From Synergistaceae bacterium (lineage in GTDB: Bacteria > Synergistota > Synergistia > Synergistales > Synergistaceae): 10,353 nucleotides of DNA. The translations under genes and the position numbers were made by a program. Below the pieces are notes generated by a model that made no database searches, had not been told where the DNA came from, and was given only the letters and a program-made list of their open reading frames with translations. The stretch is from the NCBI GenBank assembly GCA_012513245.1, contig JAAZCN010000234.1, positions 1 through 10,353 of the forward strand. Reading direction: 5' to 3'. Below are positions 1-6,879 of the stretch, in pieces. How positions within the stretch are numbered: the stretch's first letter is position 1; each line of letters opens with the position of its first letter.

Positions 1-1004
1 CAGTAATAGAGAGCGATCTTCATCCCGGCGGTCAGCTCGTCAAGCAGACCCACAAATTTTTTGGCAGCAAAGACGAATATGCGGGGACACGCGGTTTCAA
101 GATAGCAGGCATACTTCTTGAAGAGATCGCATCCCTCGGAGACAAAGTAGATATCAGAACCAACACCACAGTTACAGGCTACTATCCCGAAGAGGGCATC
201 TTCACCGCAATGAAGGGCGAAGAGGAATACTACAGGATCAAGGCGAAAAAGACAGTAGTCTCTACAGGAGCCCAGGAAAGGCTCATCCCCTTCCCAAACA
301 ACGACCTTCCCGGAGTATACGGAGCAGGCGCAGTACAGACCCTAATGAACGTATACGGAGTAGTTCCCGGCAAGAAAGTCCTCATGGTAGGAGCAGGCAA
401 CATTGGACTCATAGTCAGCTACCAGCTCAGACAGGCCGGAGTTGAGATCGCAGCCGTAGTAGAAGCGATGCCGAAAATCGGCGGATACTGGGTACACGCG
501 GCGAAGATCAGAAAACTGGGCATTCCCATCCTTCTCAGACACACCATAGTGGAAGCAGTAGGCGACAAAGTCATCGACGGAGCGATCATCCAGGAACTCG
601 ACGACAAATTCCAGCTTATCGGCGAGCCGAGAAAGATCGACTGCGACGTCATCTGCATGGCAGTAGGACTCACCCCGACCACAGAACTCTTCTGGCAGGC
701 CGGCGCGAAGATGCAGTACTGCCCGCAGCTCTGCGGTCACGTACCTTTCAGGGACAACACCATGCGCACCAGCAACCCCGACATCTGGGTAGCTGGAGAC
801 GCATCAGGCATAGAAGAGGCATCAGCGGCCATGGTAGAGGGCAGGATAGCCGGATTCAGCGCGGCGAAGGCCCTTGGCTGCAAAGTAAAGGAAGGATCAT
901 TCAAAGAATACTGGACAAGACTGGACCACCTTCGCGCAGGCGAAGTTGGAGAAAAGATCCGCGGCGGGATCTGTCAGGTACTTGTTGACGGATGGGAGGC
1001 ATAA
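1..1004 (+). CDS. HcnB-like NAD(P)/FAD-dependent oxidoreductase, alpha subunit of an amine/amino acid dehydrogenase (5' end missing)
   Basis: The frame is open from base 3 to a TAA at 1002-1004, so 333 residues are visible. The family is usually about 420 to 480 residues, so the N-terminal FAD-binding GxGxxG lies outside the window. The visible part starts in the first FAD domain (PGGQL, 24-38). It continues to a second dinucleotide fold with GAGNIG (390-407), which binds NAD(P) in most relatives and ATP in archaeal PDH1 alpha. The C-terminal FAD motif GDASG (795-809) is followed by an EEASAAMVEG stretch. The family includes HcnB, opine oxidase A and the PDH1 alpha subunit, which carry electrons from the catalytic flavoprotein to the acceptor. 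The next gene starts 2 bp after the stop, with its ribosome site inside this gene, so they are co-transcribed. Arg codons are mostly AGA/AGG. The ATG at 210 is internal, since homology-like sequence runs upstream of it. Family is firm; substrate is unknown. Confidence 0.88.
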   Translation, partial: VIESDLHPGGQLVKQTHKFFGSKDEYAGTRGFKIAGILLEEIASLGDKVDIRTNTTVTGYYPEEGIFTAMKGEEEYYRIKAKKTVVSTGAQERLIPFPNNDLPGVYGAGAVQTLMNVYGVVPGKKVLMVGAGNIGLIVSYQLRQAGVEIAAVVEAMPKIGGYWVHAAKIRKLGIPILLRHTIVEAVGDKVIDGAIIQELDDKFQLIGEPRKIDCDVICMAVGLTPTTELFWQAGAKMQYCPQLCGHVPFRDNTMRTSNPDIWVAGDASGIEEASAAMVEGRIAGFSAAKALGCKVKEGSFKEYWTRLDHLRAGEVGEKIRGGICQVLVDGWEA

Positions 1005-1006
1005 AG

Positions 1007-1531
1007 ATGGGCTGCACATGCAACAGCAATGACAAAGAAAAACTATTCTGCAGCGGCGTACTTGTAGAGAACAGGCCCGGGGCCATCCTTCCCCCGCAGG
1101 AAGCGTGGGAGAAGAAAAAGGGCGGATATGTAGTAATAGAATGCCCTCAGCGCATCCCCTGCAACCCCTGTGCGACCAGCTGTCCCACCGGAGCGGTCAA
1201 GCCGTTCGTGGACATCAACGACGTTCCTGCGATAGACTATGAGAAATGCACGGGCTGCGGTCTCTGCGTAGCGAAGTGCCCGGGACTGGCCTGCTTTGTG
1301 GTGGACCTTACATACAGTGCGGATGAAGCAGTCATCAAACTTCCCTACGAACTTGAACCGAAACCTGCGAAGGGCCAGAAGGTCAAATGCCTGAACAGGG
1401 TCGGTGAAGAGGTATCCGAGGGAGAGGTATATGCAGTAACAGAACCGCTGAAAGACCAGACTACGGTCGTAAGCGTTGTGATCCCTAAAAAACTGGTCGG
1501 AGAGATCCGTGCCATCAAGGTGGTGTGCTAG
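1007..1531 (+). CDS. Two-cluster 4Fe-4S ferredoxin-like subunit of the dehydrogenase complex
   Basis: This 174-residue protein carries two 4Fe-4S type cysteine sets. The second is canonical: C81-x2-C84-x2-C87-x3-C91-P. The first is spaced oddly: C46-x5-C52-x2-C55-x3-C59-P. Further cysteines lie at the N-terminus (C3, C5, C15), at C96 and C128, and as the last residue (C174). There is no signal peptide or membrane segment, so it should act in the cytoplasm as an electron-transfer subunit between the two flavoproteins encoded on either side. I chose ATG 1007 because GGAGG at 995-999 sits 7 bp before it. An in-frame ATG at 992 would overlap the upstream gene and lacks such a site. The C-terminal 80 residues are charged, beta-prone in appearance and unrecognised. 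The role is inferred from motifs plus position in an operon of PDH1/HcnABC type. Confidence 0.85.
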   Translation: MGCTCNSNDKEKLFCSGVLVENRPGAILPPQEAWEKKKGGYVVIECPQRIPCNPCATSCPTGAVKPFVDINDVPAIDYEKCTGCGLCVAKCPGLACFVVDLTYSADEAVIKLPYELEPKPAKGQKVKCLNRVGEEVSEGEVYAVTEPLKDQTTVVSVVIPKKLVGEIRAIKVVC

Positions 1532-1533
1532 CC

Positions 1534-1815
1534 ATGGAAGAAAATAAAAAAGCCAATATCATCTGTCGCTGTGAAGAGATAGAGATAGACGAGATCCGCA
1601 AGTGGATCAACGCCGGCTACACAAATTTTGAAGAACTTAAGAGGATCCTTCGCGTAGGCATGGGACCCTGCCAGGGCAGAGGCTGCCGCGACATAATCCT
1701 CCGCGAGCTCTCAAAGGCGACAGGCAAACCAGTAGCAGATCTTCTGCCTGGAGTCATCAGGCCTCCGGTGAAACCCATCAAGTTCAGCCTTTTGGTGGCT
1801 GATGATGACAAGTAG
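1534..1815 (+). CDS. BFD-like [2Fe-2S]-binding protein, small subunit of the dehydrogenase complex
   Basis: This 93-residue protein has the cysteine pattern of the bacterioferritin-associated-ferredoxin-like (BFD, Fer2_BFD) fold: C11-R-C13 near the N-terminus and C46-x4-C51 in the GMGPCQGRGC loop, with helical sequence between. In HcnA, NirB/NasD and PDH1-type enzymes this domain holds one [2Fe-2S] cluster that relays electrons between flavins, sometimes as a separate subunit as here. ATG 1534 is preferred because AGGTGG at 1519-1524 is well spaced. A GTG at 1525 is possible but would overlap the upstream stop and is poorly spaced. Only 2 bp separate this start from the previous stop, and the next gene's ribosome site overlaps this gene's own stop codon, so translation is probably coupled. 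The C-terminal tail (VIRPPVKPIKF) resembles the linker that follows this domain in larger relatives. Confidence 0.87.
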   Translation: MEENKKANIICRCEEIEIDEIRKWINAGYTNFEELKRILRVGMGPCQGRGCRDIILRELSKATGKPVADLLPGVIRPPVKPIKFSLLVADDDK

Positions 1816-1828
1816 GAGGTAGCATAAC

Positions 1829-2977
1829 ATGACAGTCAAGACTACAGATTTTATCATTGTCGGCGGGGGCGTTCATGGTGCATCAACCGCTTATCAGCTT
1901 GCTAAGGCCGGACATAAAGTGACCCTCTTTGAAACCCGTTACCTGGGTGCAGGCGGCTCCGGCCGTTCCGCAGCTGGCCTTCGCCAGCATTTTGGAACAG
2001 AGGTCAACTGCCTTATGGCCAAGTATAACATTCAGCAATTCCCGACACTTGAACAGGAACTCGATACAGGAATGGATCTTGAGTTCAGACAGTGGGGGTA
2101 TATGTGGGTGGCGTATAAGGATTCTGTCCTTGATCAGCTCCAGAAGAATGTTGACCTGCAGGTCAGTCTCGATATTCCTTCCGAGATGCTGACACCGGAA
2201 GAGATCCACGCCCGTTGGCCCTATCTATGCCTCGACGGCATAATCGGAGCCGCTTTCTGCGGCGAGGATGGCCACATCAACCCTCAGACGCTGACCCTTT
2301 CATATGGTCATGCTGCCCGTAGACATGGAGCTGTCATTAAGACATTCTGCCCCGTGAAGAAGCTGCTGGCAGAAAACGGCAAAATCAAGGGAGTAGTGAC
2401 AGAAGACGGTGAAGAGTGGCATGCCGACAAAGTTCTGCTTGCAGCAGGCGCCTGGACTAAAGAACTGGCTCTGACAGTGGGTGTAGATATCCCTGTATAC
2501 CCTGAACGCCACAACCTTCTGGTCTCCGAACCAGTCGAAGTTTTTGAGTGTCCGATGGTCCTCTGCATGGACGACGGGGCATACTTCAAGCAGTGCGCGA
2601 ACGGGACGTTCCTCTTTGGTCGTGATGACCAGGACGAACCCAGAGATTTCAGTGAAGGCAACAGCGCAAAATTTCTTGAGGGTGTCACTACGAGTGTTAT
2701 GAAGAGAATGCCCGCACTGCGCGGAGCCAGAGTTGTACGCCAGTGGTCAGGTCCATACGACAATACTCCTGACCATAACGCGATAATTGACTGGACACCT
2801 GTGGAAGGTCTGCTTATTGACTGCGGATGGAGCGGCCACGGTCTCCAGTTCGGACCTTCAGCAGGGTTCCTCTGCAAACAGCTTCTTACAGGAGAGAAAC
2901 CGTTTGTTGACATACATCGTTATCGTCTTGCCAGATTTGCGGAGAACGATCTTTTCTTCGAACCGGCATTCATTTAA
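1829..2977 (+). CDS. DadA/SoxB-like FAD-dependent oxidoreductase, likely catalytic beta subunit
   Basis: This 382-residue protein belongs to the DAO family (D-amino acid oxidase, sarcosine oxidase beta, PDH1 beta). The N-terminal FAD fold shows G12-G-G14-V-H-G17 and a ribose-binding acid at E35, then the AGGSGRSAAGLRQ segment typical of sarcosine oxidase beta and HcnC relatives. An LAAGAWT motif sits in mid-protein. The C-terminal FAD/substrate motif CGWSGHGLQFGPSAG starts at C332. In this family it oxidises the C-N bond of a secondary amine or amino acid, such as proline, hydroxyproline, sarcosine or a D-amino acid. With the three upstream genes it would form a soluble dye-linked dehydrogenase. 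The start is supported by AGGAGGT at 1814-1820, which overlaps the previous stop. Codon use differs from the upstream genes: Arg is mainly CGT/CGC, and T-ending codons are common. It is the last gene before a terminator. Confidence 0.9.
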   Translation: MTVKTTDFIIVGGGVHGASTAYQLAKAGHKVTLFETRYLGAGGSGRSAAGLRQHFGTEVNCLMAKYNIQQFPTLEQELDTGMDLEFRQWGYMWVAYKDSVLDQLQKNVDLQVSLDIPSEMLTPEEIHARWPYLCLDGIIGAAFCGEDGHINPQTLTLSYGHAARRHGAVIKTFCPVKKLLAENGKIKGVVTEDGEEWHADKVLLAAGAWTKELALTVGVDIPVYPERHNLLVSEPVEVFECPMVLCMDDGAYFKQCANGTFLFGRDDQDEPRDFSEGNSAKFLEGVTTSVMKRMPALRGARVVRQWSGPYDNTPDHNAIIDWTPVEGLLIDCGWSGHGLQFGPSAGFLCKQLLTGEKPFVDIHRYRLARFAENDLFFEPAFI

Positions 2978-3002
2978 TCAGTTTAACGAGTATATTTTTT
3001 AT

Positions 3003-3036
3003 GAGGCGGACATGCAGTTGTCCGCCTCTATTTTTT
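3003..3036 (+). terminator. Intrinsic terminator of the dehydrogenase operon
   Basis: A perfect 10-bp stem (GAGGCGGACA at 3003-3012, TGTCCGCCTC at 3019-3028) with a 6-base loop is followed by a T-rich run interrupted by one A (3029-3036). It lies 25 bp after the stop of the FAD oxidoreductase and separates that operon from the LysR gene. Confidence 0.92.
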
Positions 3037-3053
3037 ATTTGATTTATAATTAC

Positions 3054-3082
3054 TTGCATAATGCTGTGATTGGAATTATAGT
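3054..3082 (+). promoter_or_regulatory. Sigma-70-like promoter of the LysR-deoC operon
   Basis: TTGCAT (3054-3059) and TATAGT (3077-3082) are separated by exactly 17 bp in an AT-rich stretch just after the terminator and 39 bp before the LysR start. An ATAAT/ATTAT inverted repeat (3058-3062 and 3075-3079) lies across the same bases, which would suit autoregulation. That second point is weak because the stretch is AT-rich. Confidence 0.6.
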
Positions 3083-3121
3083 CAAAAAAACTTTTAAATA
3101 ATTTTATAGAGGTGGGAGCCA

Positions 3122-4012
3122 ATGCACGAAAAAGGGATCGAAACTTTTTTGGCTGTTTCTATGTCCAGGACGCTTGGAAAAGCTGCTGAGCTCTTGAATG
3201 TTACACAATCTACAGTTAGCTATAATCTTAACGAGCTGGAAAACGAAATGGGCATGATACTTGTTGACCGTCAGAAAGGAATGAAATCGATCAGCCTCAC
3301 CCCGGCAGGCGAGAGCTTCCTTCCCCTTGCTTTGAAATGGCAGGAGGTGAGTAGAGAGATCACTAACGCCCGCACCCCCGGCTCTGGTTTTTCACTCGCA
3401 ATGGGAGGTTCCGAGACAGTAAACTACAGGCTTATGTCAAAAGTATACAAGGACCTGCTGGAACATGAACCTCCTATTTACCTCAGGTTATTGACAGACC
3501 CTACCGACCAGATGTATCAGGCAGTTGAAAGCCGCACGATAGACCTGGCTATTGTCCTCCATGAGGAGACGACAAGGTACGTACAGATAGATCCCTTCTT
3601 TAAGGAAAGTCTCGTTGTTGCCCGAATACCGAACGAAGATGAATTTCTATCAAATGTTATTCAACCGGAATTTTTGATGCCGGAGCTTGAATTCTATATT
3701 GAATGGAGCAGAGGATACCGTCTATGGCACGACCATATTTGGGACCCCATCAGAACTGTCAAGATGAGGCTCGATTCTGTCAATCTGGTTGGTGCGTTAA
3801 TGGACAAGCCGGGCCAGTGGTGCATGGTACCCTGCTCTGCTGTGGAAGAACTGAAGAGAGGAAATGACAAGATAGTCTTTCAAAGGATCACGGAAGATCC
3901 GCCCGACCTTGTTTATTATAAAATAACGCACAGATATCCCAGGACAAGTGCACTTCCGGGATTGTCGATATTTGATGAAGTAGTTCAAAAACACGGATTT
4001 GTATTAACTTAA
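3122..4012 (+). CDS. LysR-family transcriptional regulator
   Basis: The 296-residue length is normal for the family. The N-terminal winged helix-turn-helix is clear: a FLAV start, then LGKAAELLNVTQSTVSYNL at residues 18-36, LENEMG, and the wing ending in LTPAGE at 59-64. The remainder fits the periplasmic-binding-protein-like effector domain, although it is less typical than the DNA-binding part. AGAGGTGG at 3108-3115 supports the ATG. The gene has its own promoter after a terminator, is followed 16 bp later by a DeoC-like gene, and lies on the same strand as the TRAP transporter genes. LysR regulators usually control a neighbouring gene set in response to a substrate of that set. Here the candidates are the downstream aldolase and transporter or, less likely, the upstream dehydrogenase. 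The effector is unknown. Confidence 0.92.
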   Translation: MHEKGIETFLAVSMSRTLGKAAELLNVTQSTVSYNLNELENEMGMILVDRQKGMKSISLTPAGESFLPLALKWQEVSREITNARTPGSGFSLAMGGSETVNYRLMSKVYKDLLEHEPPIYLRLLTDPTDQMYQAVESRTIDLAIVLHEETTRYVQIDPFFKESLVVARIPNEDEFLSNVIQPEFLMPELEFYIEWSRGYRLWHDHIWDPIRTVKMRLDSVNLVGALMDKPGQWCMVPCSAVEELKRGNDKIVFQRITEDPPDLVYYKITHRYPRTSALPGLSIFDEVVQKHGFVLT

Positions 4013-4028
4013 AAATGGAGTGATATAA

Positions 4029-4679
4029 TTGGACCTCGCATCTTTTATAGATCACACAAATTTGGATCCTGCAGCTAAAACGGATGATATTTTGAGACTT
4101 TGTGATGAGGCTTCGGAGTGGAAATTCGCATCAGTTTGCGTTAATCCCTGCTATGTAGCTCTCGCTTCAGCTAGACTTAAAGACAAAAGCGTCAAAGTTT
4201 GCTCCGTTGTAGGTTTTCCTCTTGGGGCTAACATTATATCTTTAAAGGCTTATGAGGCCGAAAGAGCCTATCAGGAAGGGGCCGCAGAAATTGATATGGT
4301 CATGAACATCTCACATGCTAAGAACGGGTCGTACGATCTCCTTAGAGAAGATATAGCAGGGGTCGTAAGAGCTGTCCCTGACTGTAAGGTGAAAGTGATC
4401 CTGGAAACCTGCCTTTTGGAAGACAATGAAATAATTAGGGCCTGCAGTGAGGCAGCAAGAGCCGGCGCGCATTTTGTAAAAACTTCGACAGGGTTTTCAT
4501 CCGGAGGTGCAACAGTAAGACATGTCGAACTTATCAGAAACTCTCTTTCTCCGGAAATAGGTGTTAAAGCTTCGGGAGGCATTAGGGACAGAGTGGGCGC
4601 AGAATCAATGATAGCAGCGGGAGCCACCAGACTGGGCACGTCGCGTTCTGTATTGATATGTAAAACAGCCTCAAATTAA
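4029..4679 (+). CDS. deoC: Deoxyribose-phosphate aldolase (DeoC/DERA family)
   Basis: The 216-residue length is close to the shorter DeoC type seen in Bacillus and Thermotoga. The family cleaves 2-deoxy-D-ribose 5-phosphate to glyceraldehyde 3-phosphate and acetaldehyde in the cytoplasm through a Schiff base. The key residues can be seen: D89 in EIDMVMNI, Schiff-base K151 in FVKTSTGF, and K180 in GVKASGGIR. IDHTNL (7-12), FASVCVNP and GFPLG also match. Translation starts at TTG 4029, with GGAGTG at 4017-4022 before it; an in-frame TAA at 4026-4028 rules out any earlier start. It follows the LysR gene by 16 bp and should share its transcript. The phosphate-site loop usually reads GTSSG or GASSG but here reads GTSRS, with Arg at 206. 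No other deoxynucleoside genes lie nearby, so a related aldol substrate is possible. Confidence 0.9.
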   Translation: MDLASFIDHTNLDPAAKTDDILRLCDEASEWKFASVCVNPCYVALASARLKDKSVKVCSVVGFPLGANIISLKAYEAERAYQEGAAEIDMVMNISHAKNGSYDLLREDIAGVVRAVPDCKVKVILETCLLEDNEIIRACSEAARAGAHFVKTSTGFSSGGATVRHVELIRNSLSPEIGVKASGGIRDRVGAESMIAAGATRLGTSRSVLICKTASN

Positions 4680-4687
4680 ATCGCTAA

Positions 4688-4706
4688 AATTTAAATATTA
4701 CAAATT
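4688..4706. promoter_or_regulatory. Candidate LysR-type binding site (T-N11-A) before the TRAP operon
   Basis: An inverted repeat of AATTT (4688-4692) and AAATT (4702-4706) with 9 bases between them contains the T-N11-A pattern (T4690, A4702) preferred by LysR regulators. It is centred about 57 bp upstream of the start point predicted from the TTGACA promoter, a usual distance for activation. The surrounding DNA is very AT-rich, so chance is a real alternative. Confidence 0.3.
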
Positions 4707-4718
4707 CTTAGAGATACC

Positions 4719-4747
4719 TTGACAAAAAATATAAAATCAACGAATAT
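4719..4747 (+). promoter_or_regulatory. Probable promoter of the TRAP transporter operon
   Basis: A perfect TTGACA (4719-4724) is followed after 17 bp by GAATAT (4742-4747), a weak -10 match. No terminator is visible between deoC and this point, so the transporter could also be reached by read-through. A poor -10 behind a good -35 would fit a promoter that needs an activator. Confidence 0.4.
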
Positions 4748-4803
4748 GAAGGTGTTTTTACTTAAAGAATTGCTTATGTAAAGTCTCCACGAAGGAGGAA
4801 TTT

Positions 4804-6822
4804 ATGGTGAATGAAACAGAACTAAAAACAGCAGAAATACCACAGGAAGTAAATCAGCAGATCGACCTTGACGACCTTATGCGTAAGTATGATACAGAAG
4901 CGCGTTTTAGAACATTGGAGGGGTGGCAGTTAAAACTTGTAGCTTTGATAGCTATAGCGATGTCTTCTTTTCATTTCTATACTTCAGGTTTCGGCTTACT
5001 TCTAGCTCAAAAACAGGGCGCGGTGCACCTTGCCTTTACCCTATGTCTCGTCTTTCTTCTCTACCCGGCAAGCTCCAAGCAATCAAAGACCGGAGGGATA
5101 CCCTTCTATGATTTTATCTTTGGCGCAGTCGGAGTGGCTTCAGCCATGTATCTTGTCATTTTTTTCAACGACCTGACTACAAGGGCAGGGCTTCCGACAC
5201 GTACTGACCTTATTATGGGTTTCCTCCTTATAGTTACATTATTGGAAGCTACGAGGAGAATATCAAATCCGGTTCTGCCCTGTTTGGCTGCTCTAGCTCT
5301 CTTATATTGCTATTTTGGGCGCTCGCTTCCGGAAATGATAGCCCACAGAGGATTCTCTGTGCAACGCATCGTAAACCACATGTATCTGGGGACAGAGGGT
5401 ATCTTCGGCACACCGCTGGAGGTCTCTTCGACCTTTGTATTCATGTTCATCCTTTTTGGATCCGTCCTTGAAAAGACAGGACTTGGGAAATTCATCATTG
5501 ACCTTTCAATGGCTCTGGCAGGTTGGTCAACAGGAGGCCCCGCAAAGGTCGCAGTCGTCAGTTCCGGACTAATGGGGACAGTTTCAGGATCATCGGTTGC
5601 AAACGTATGTACGACCGGAATGTTTACGATACCACTTATGAAAAGCGTCGGCTACGAGCCGCACTTTGCCGGAGCAGTTGAAGCAGTTGCATCCACAGGC
5701 GGACAGATAATGCCTCCTGTCATGGGGGCAGGTGCTTTTATCATGGCACAGTTTCTGGGAGTTCCGTACCTCGAAGTGGCTCTTGCGGCTGTGGTTCCCG
5801 CACTCCTCTATTATTTTGCTGTAATGGTCCAGGTACACTTTGAAGCTACACGGCTCGGACTTAAAGGTATACCGTGGGCACAGCTTCCCCCTCTTTGGCC
5901 GCTTCTCAAATCAAAGGGATTCCTGCTTATTCCGCTTATTGCCATCATCTATTTTCTCCTAGCCGGGTTTACGCCGCTTAGAGCTGCCTTCAACGGTATT
6001 CTTGTAAGCTTTGCGCTTTCATGGCTAAACAAAGAAACACGCTTGACCCCCCCCCGTATTTTAGAGGCATTTCAATCAGGGGCAAGAGGTGCAATTGGTG
6101 TGGCCTGTGCATGTGCCACTGTCGGAATGGTGGTCGGTATGGGTACGTTAACAGGACTGGCTCTTCGCATCGCAAACGCGATAGTCACTCTTGCAGGCGG
6201 AAGTAAGATCCTTACCCTCTTTTACACAATGTTGGCCAGTATCATCCTGGGGACAGGTCTTCCCACAACAGCCAACTTCATAGTCACTAGCACTATGGCT
6301 GCTCCCGCCCTTTTCAAGCTGGGAGTACCGGCAAAAGCTGCTTACATGTTCGTCTTCTATTTCGGTATAGCGGCAGACCTTACGCCTCCTGTGGCCCTGG
6401 CCGCATATGCAGGTTCCGGTATTGCAGGTTCTGACCCGATGAAGACAGGGATGACAGCCTTTAAGCTTGCACTTGCAGGATTTCTGGTCCCGTATATTTA
6501 TGTCTATAATCCGATGCTCTTGTTTATAGATGTGGTACCTCTTCTGATGGTCCAGGCAATATTCACTGCTCTTCTCGGAGTTTTCCTGCTGGCAATGTTT
6601 ACGATTGGCTACTTCAAGGCGGCAGTTCCTTGGTATCTCAGGCTGCTAGCCTTAGCCGGAGCCCTTGGTCTTCTTATACCGGGCAACATGTCAGACGCCG
6701 GTGGACTTACCGTTTTCGTTTTCATATACATTATTCAGACAGCCAAAGCCAAAAGGATAGCAAAAAAGAAGCTGTCTGAATCTTCTGAAGTATCAGGGGA
6801 AAATGTCAACACAACAGTATAA
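4804..6822 (+). CDS. TRAP transporter fused permease (4TM/12TM, DctQM type)
   Basis: This 672-residue inner-membrane protein fuses the small (DctQ-like) and large (DctM-like) TRAP permease parts, as is usual for TAXI-type systems. A polar N-terminus of about 40 residues precedes the first membrane helices. The large-subunit part shows GSVLEKTGLG near residue 219, GTVSGSSVANVCTTG near 260, TGGQIMPPVMGAGAF near 300, GTGLPTTANFIVTS near 485 and ADLTPPVALAAYAGSG near 525. Extra helices and a lysine-rich cytoplasmic tail close the protein. TRAP systems import organic acids or amino acids using an ion gradient, with the binding protein (next gene) delivering the substrate. AAGGAGGA at 4792-4799 supports ATG 4804. 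A run of nine C (6047-6055) inside the gene could be prone to slippage. The permease gene precedes its receptor gene here. Substrate is not predictable. Confidence 0.93.
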   Translation: MVNETELKTAEIPQEVNQQIDLDDLMRKYDTEARFRTLEGWQLKLVALIAIAMSSFHFYTSGFGLLLAQKQGAVHLAFTLCLVFLLYPASSKQSKTGGIPFYDFIFGAVGVASAMYLVIFFNDLTTRAGLPTRTDLIMGFLLIVTLLEATRRISNPVLPCLAALALLYCYFGRSLPEMIAHRGFSVQRIVNHMYLGTEGIFGTPLEVSSTFVFMFILFGSVLEKTGLGKFIIDLSMALAGWSTGGPAKVAVVSSGLMGTVSGSSVANVCTTGMFTIPLMKSVGYEPHFAGAVEAVASTGGQIMPPVMGAGAFIMAQFLGVPYLEVALAAVVPALLYYFAVMVQVHFEATRLGLKGIPWAQLPPLWPLLKSKGFLLIPLIAIIYFLLAGFTPLRAAFNGILVSFALSWLNKETRLTPPRILEAFQSGARGAIGVACACATVGMVVGMGTLTGLALRIANAIVTLAGGSKILTLFYTMLASIILGTGLPTTANFIVTSTMAAPALFKLGVPAKAAYMFVFYFGIAADLTPPVALAAYAGSGIAGSDPMKTGMTAFKLALAGFLVPYIYVYNPMLLFIDVVPLLMVQAIFTALLGVFLLAMFTIGYFKAAVPWYLRLLALAGALGLLIPGNMSDAGGLTVFVFIYIIQTAKAKRIAKKKLSESSEVSGENVNTTV

Positions 6823-6863
6823 TGATTTGTATAAATACTGATTTATTAAAAAGTTTTATGCAT

Positions 6864-6869
6864 TAGAAT
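6864..6869 (+). promoter_or_regulatory. Possible -10 element for separate transcription of the TAXI receptor
   Basis: TAGAAT matches five of six consensus bases and lies 68 bp before the receptor start. The sequence about 17 bp further upstream (ATTTAT, 6841-6846) is a poor -35. If used, transcription would begin near 6876, so the message would start almost directly with the hairpin at 6880-6899. Confidence 0.28.
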
Positions 6870-6879
6870 TTGGTTGTTT

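Noticed and set aside
342..740. Minus-strand open frames of 60 to 132 codons across the first operon
   Set aside because: They lie wholly inside well-supported + strand genes and show no motif or ribosome site; they are by-products of the codon use on the other strand.
210..1004. ATG at 210 as the start of the HcnB-like gene
   Set aside because: The frame is open back to the window edge and encodes recognisable family sequence (PGGQL, YAGTRG) upstream of this ATG, so it is an internal Met.
2308..2913. A 201-codon minus-strand open frame inside the FAD oxidoreductase gene
   Set aside because: Long, but fully antisense to a gene with clear FAD motifs. Its composition is rich in Ser, Pro and Arg, as expected from reverse reading of coding DNA.
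6021..6206. Alternative-frame peptide with a CxxCGLC-like pattern inside the permease
   Set aside because: It resembles a metal-binding motif but lies in another frame of the permease gene. It would matter only as a slippage product of the C9 tract and is short.
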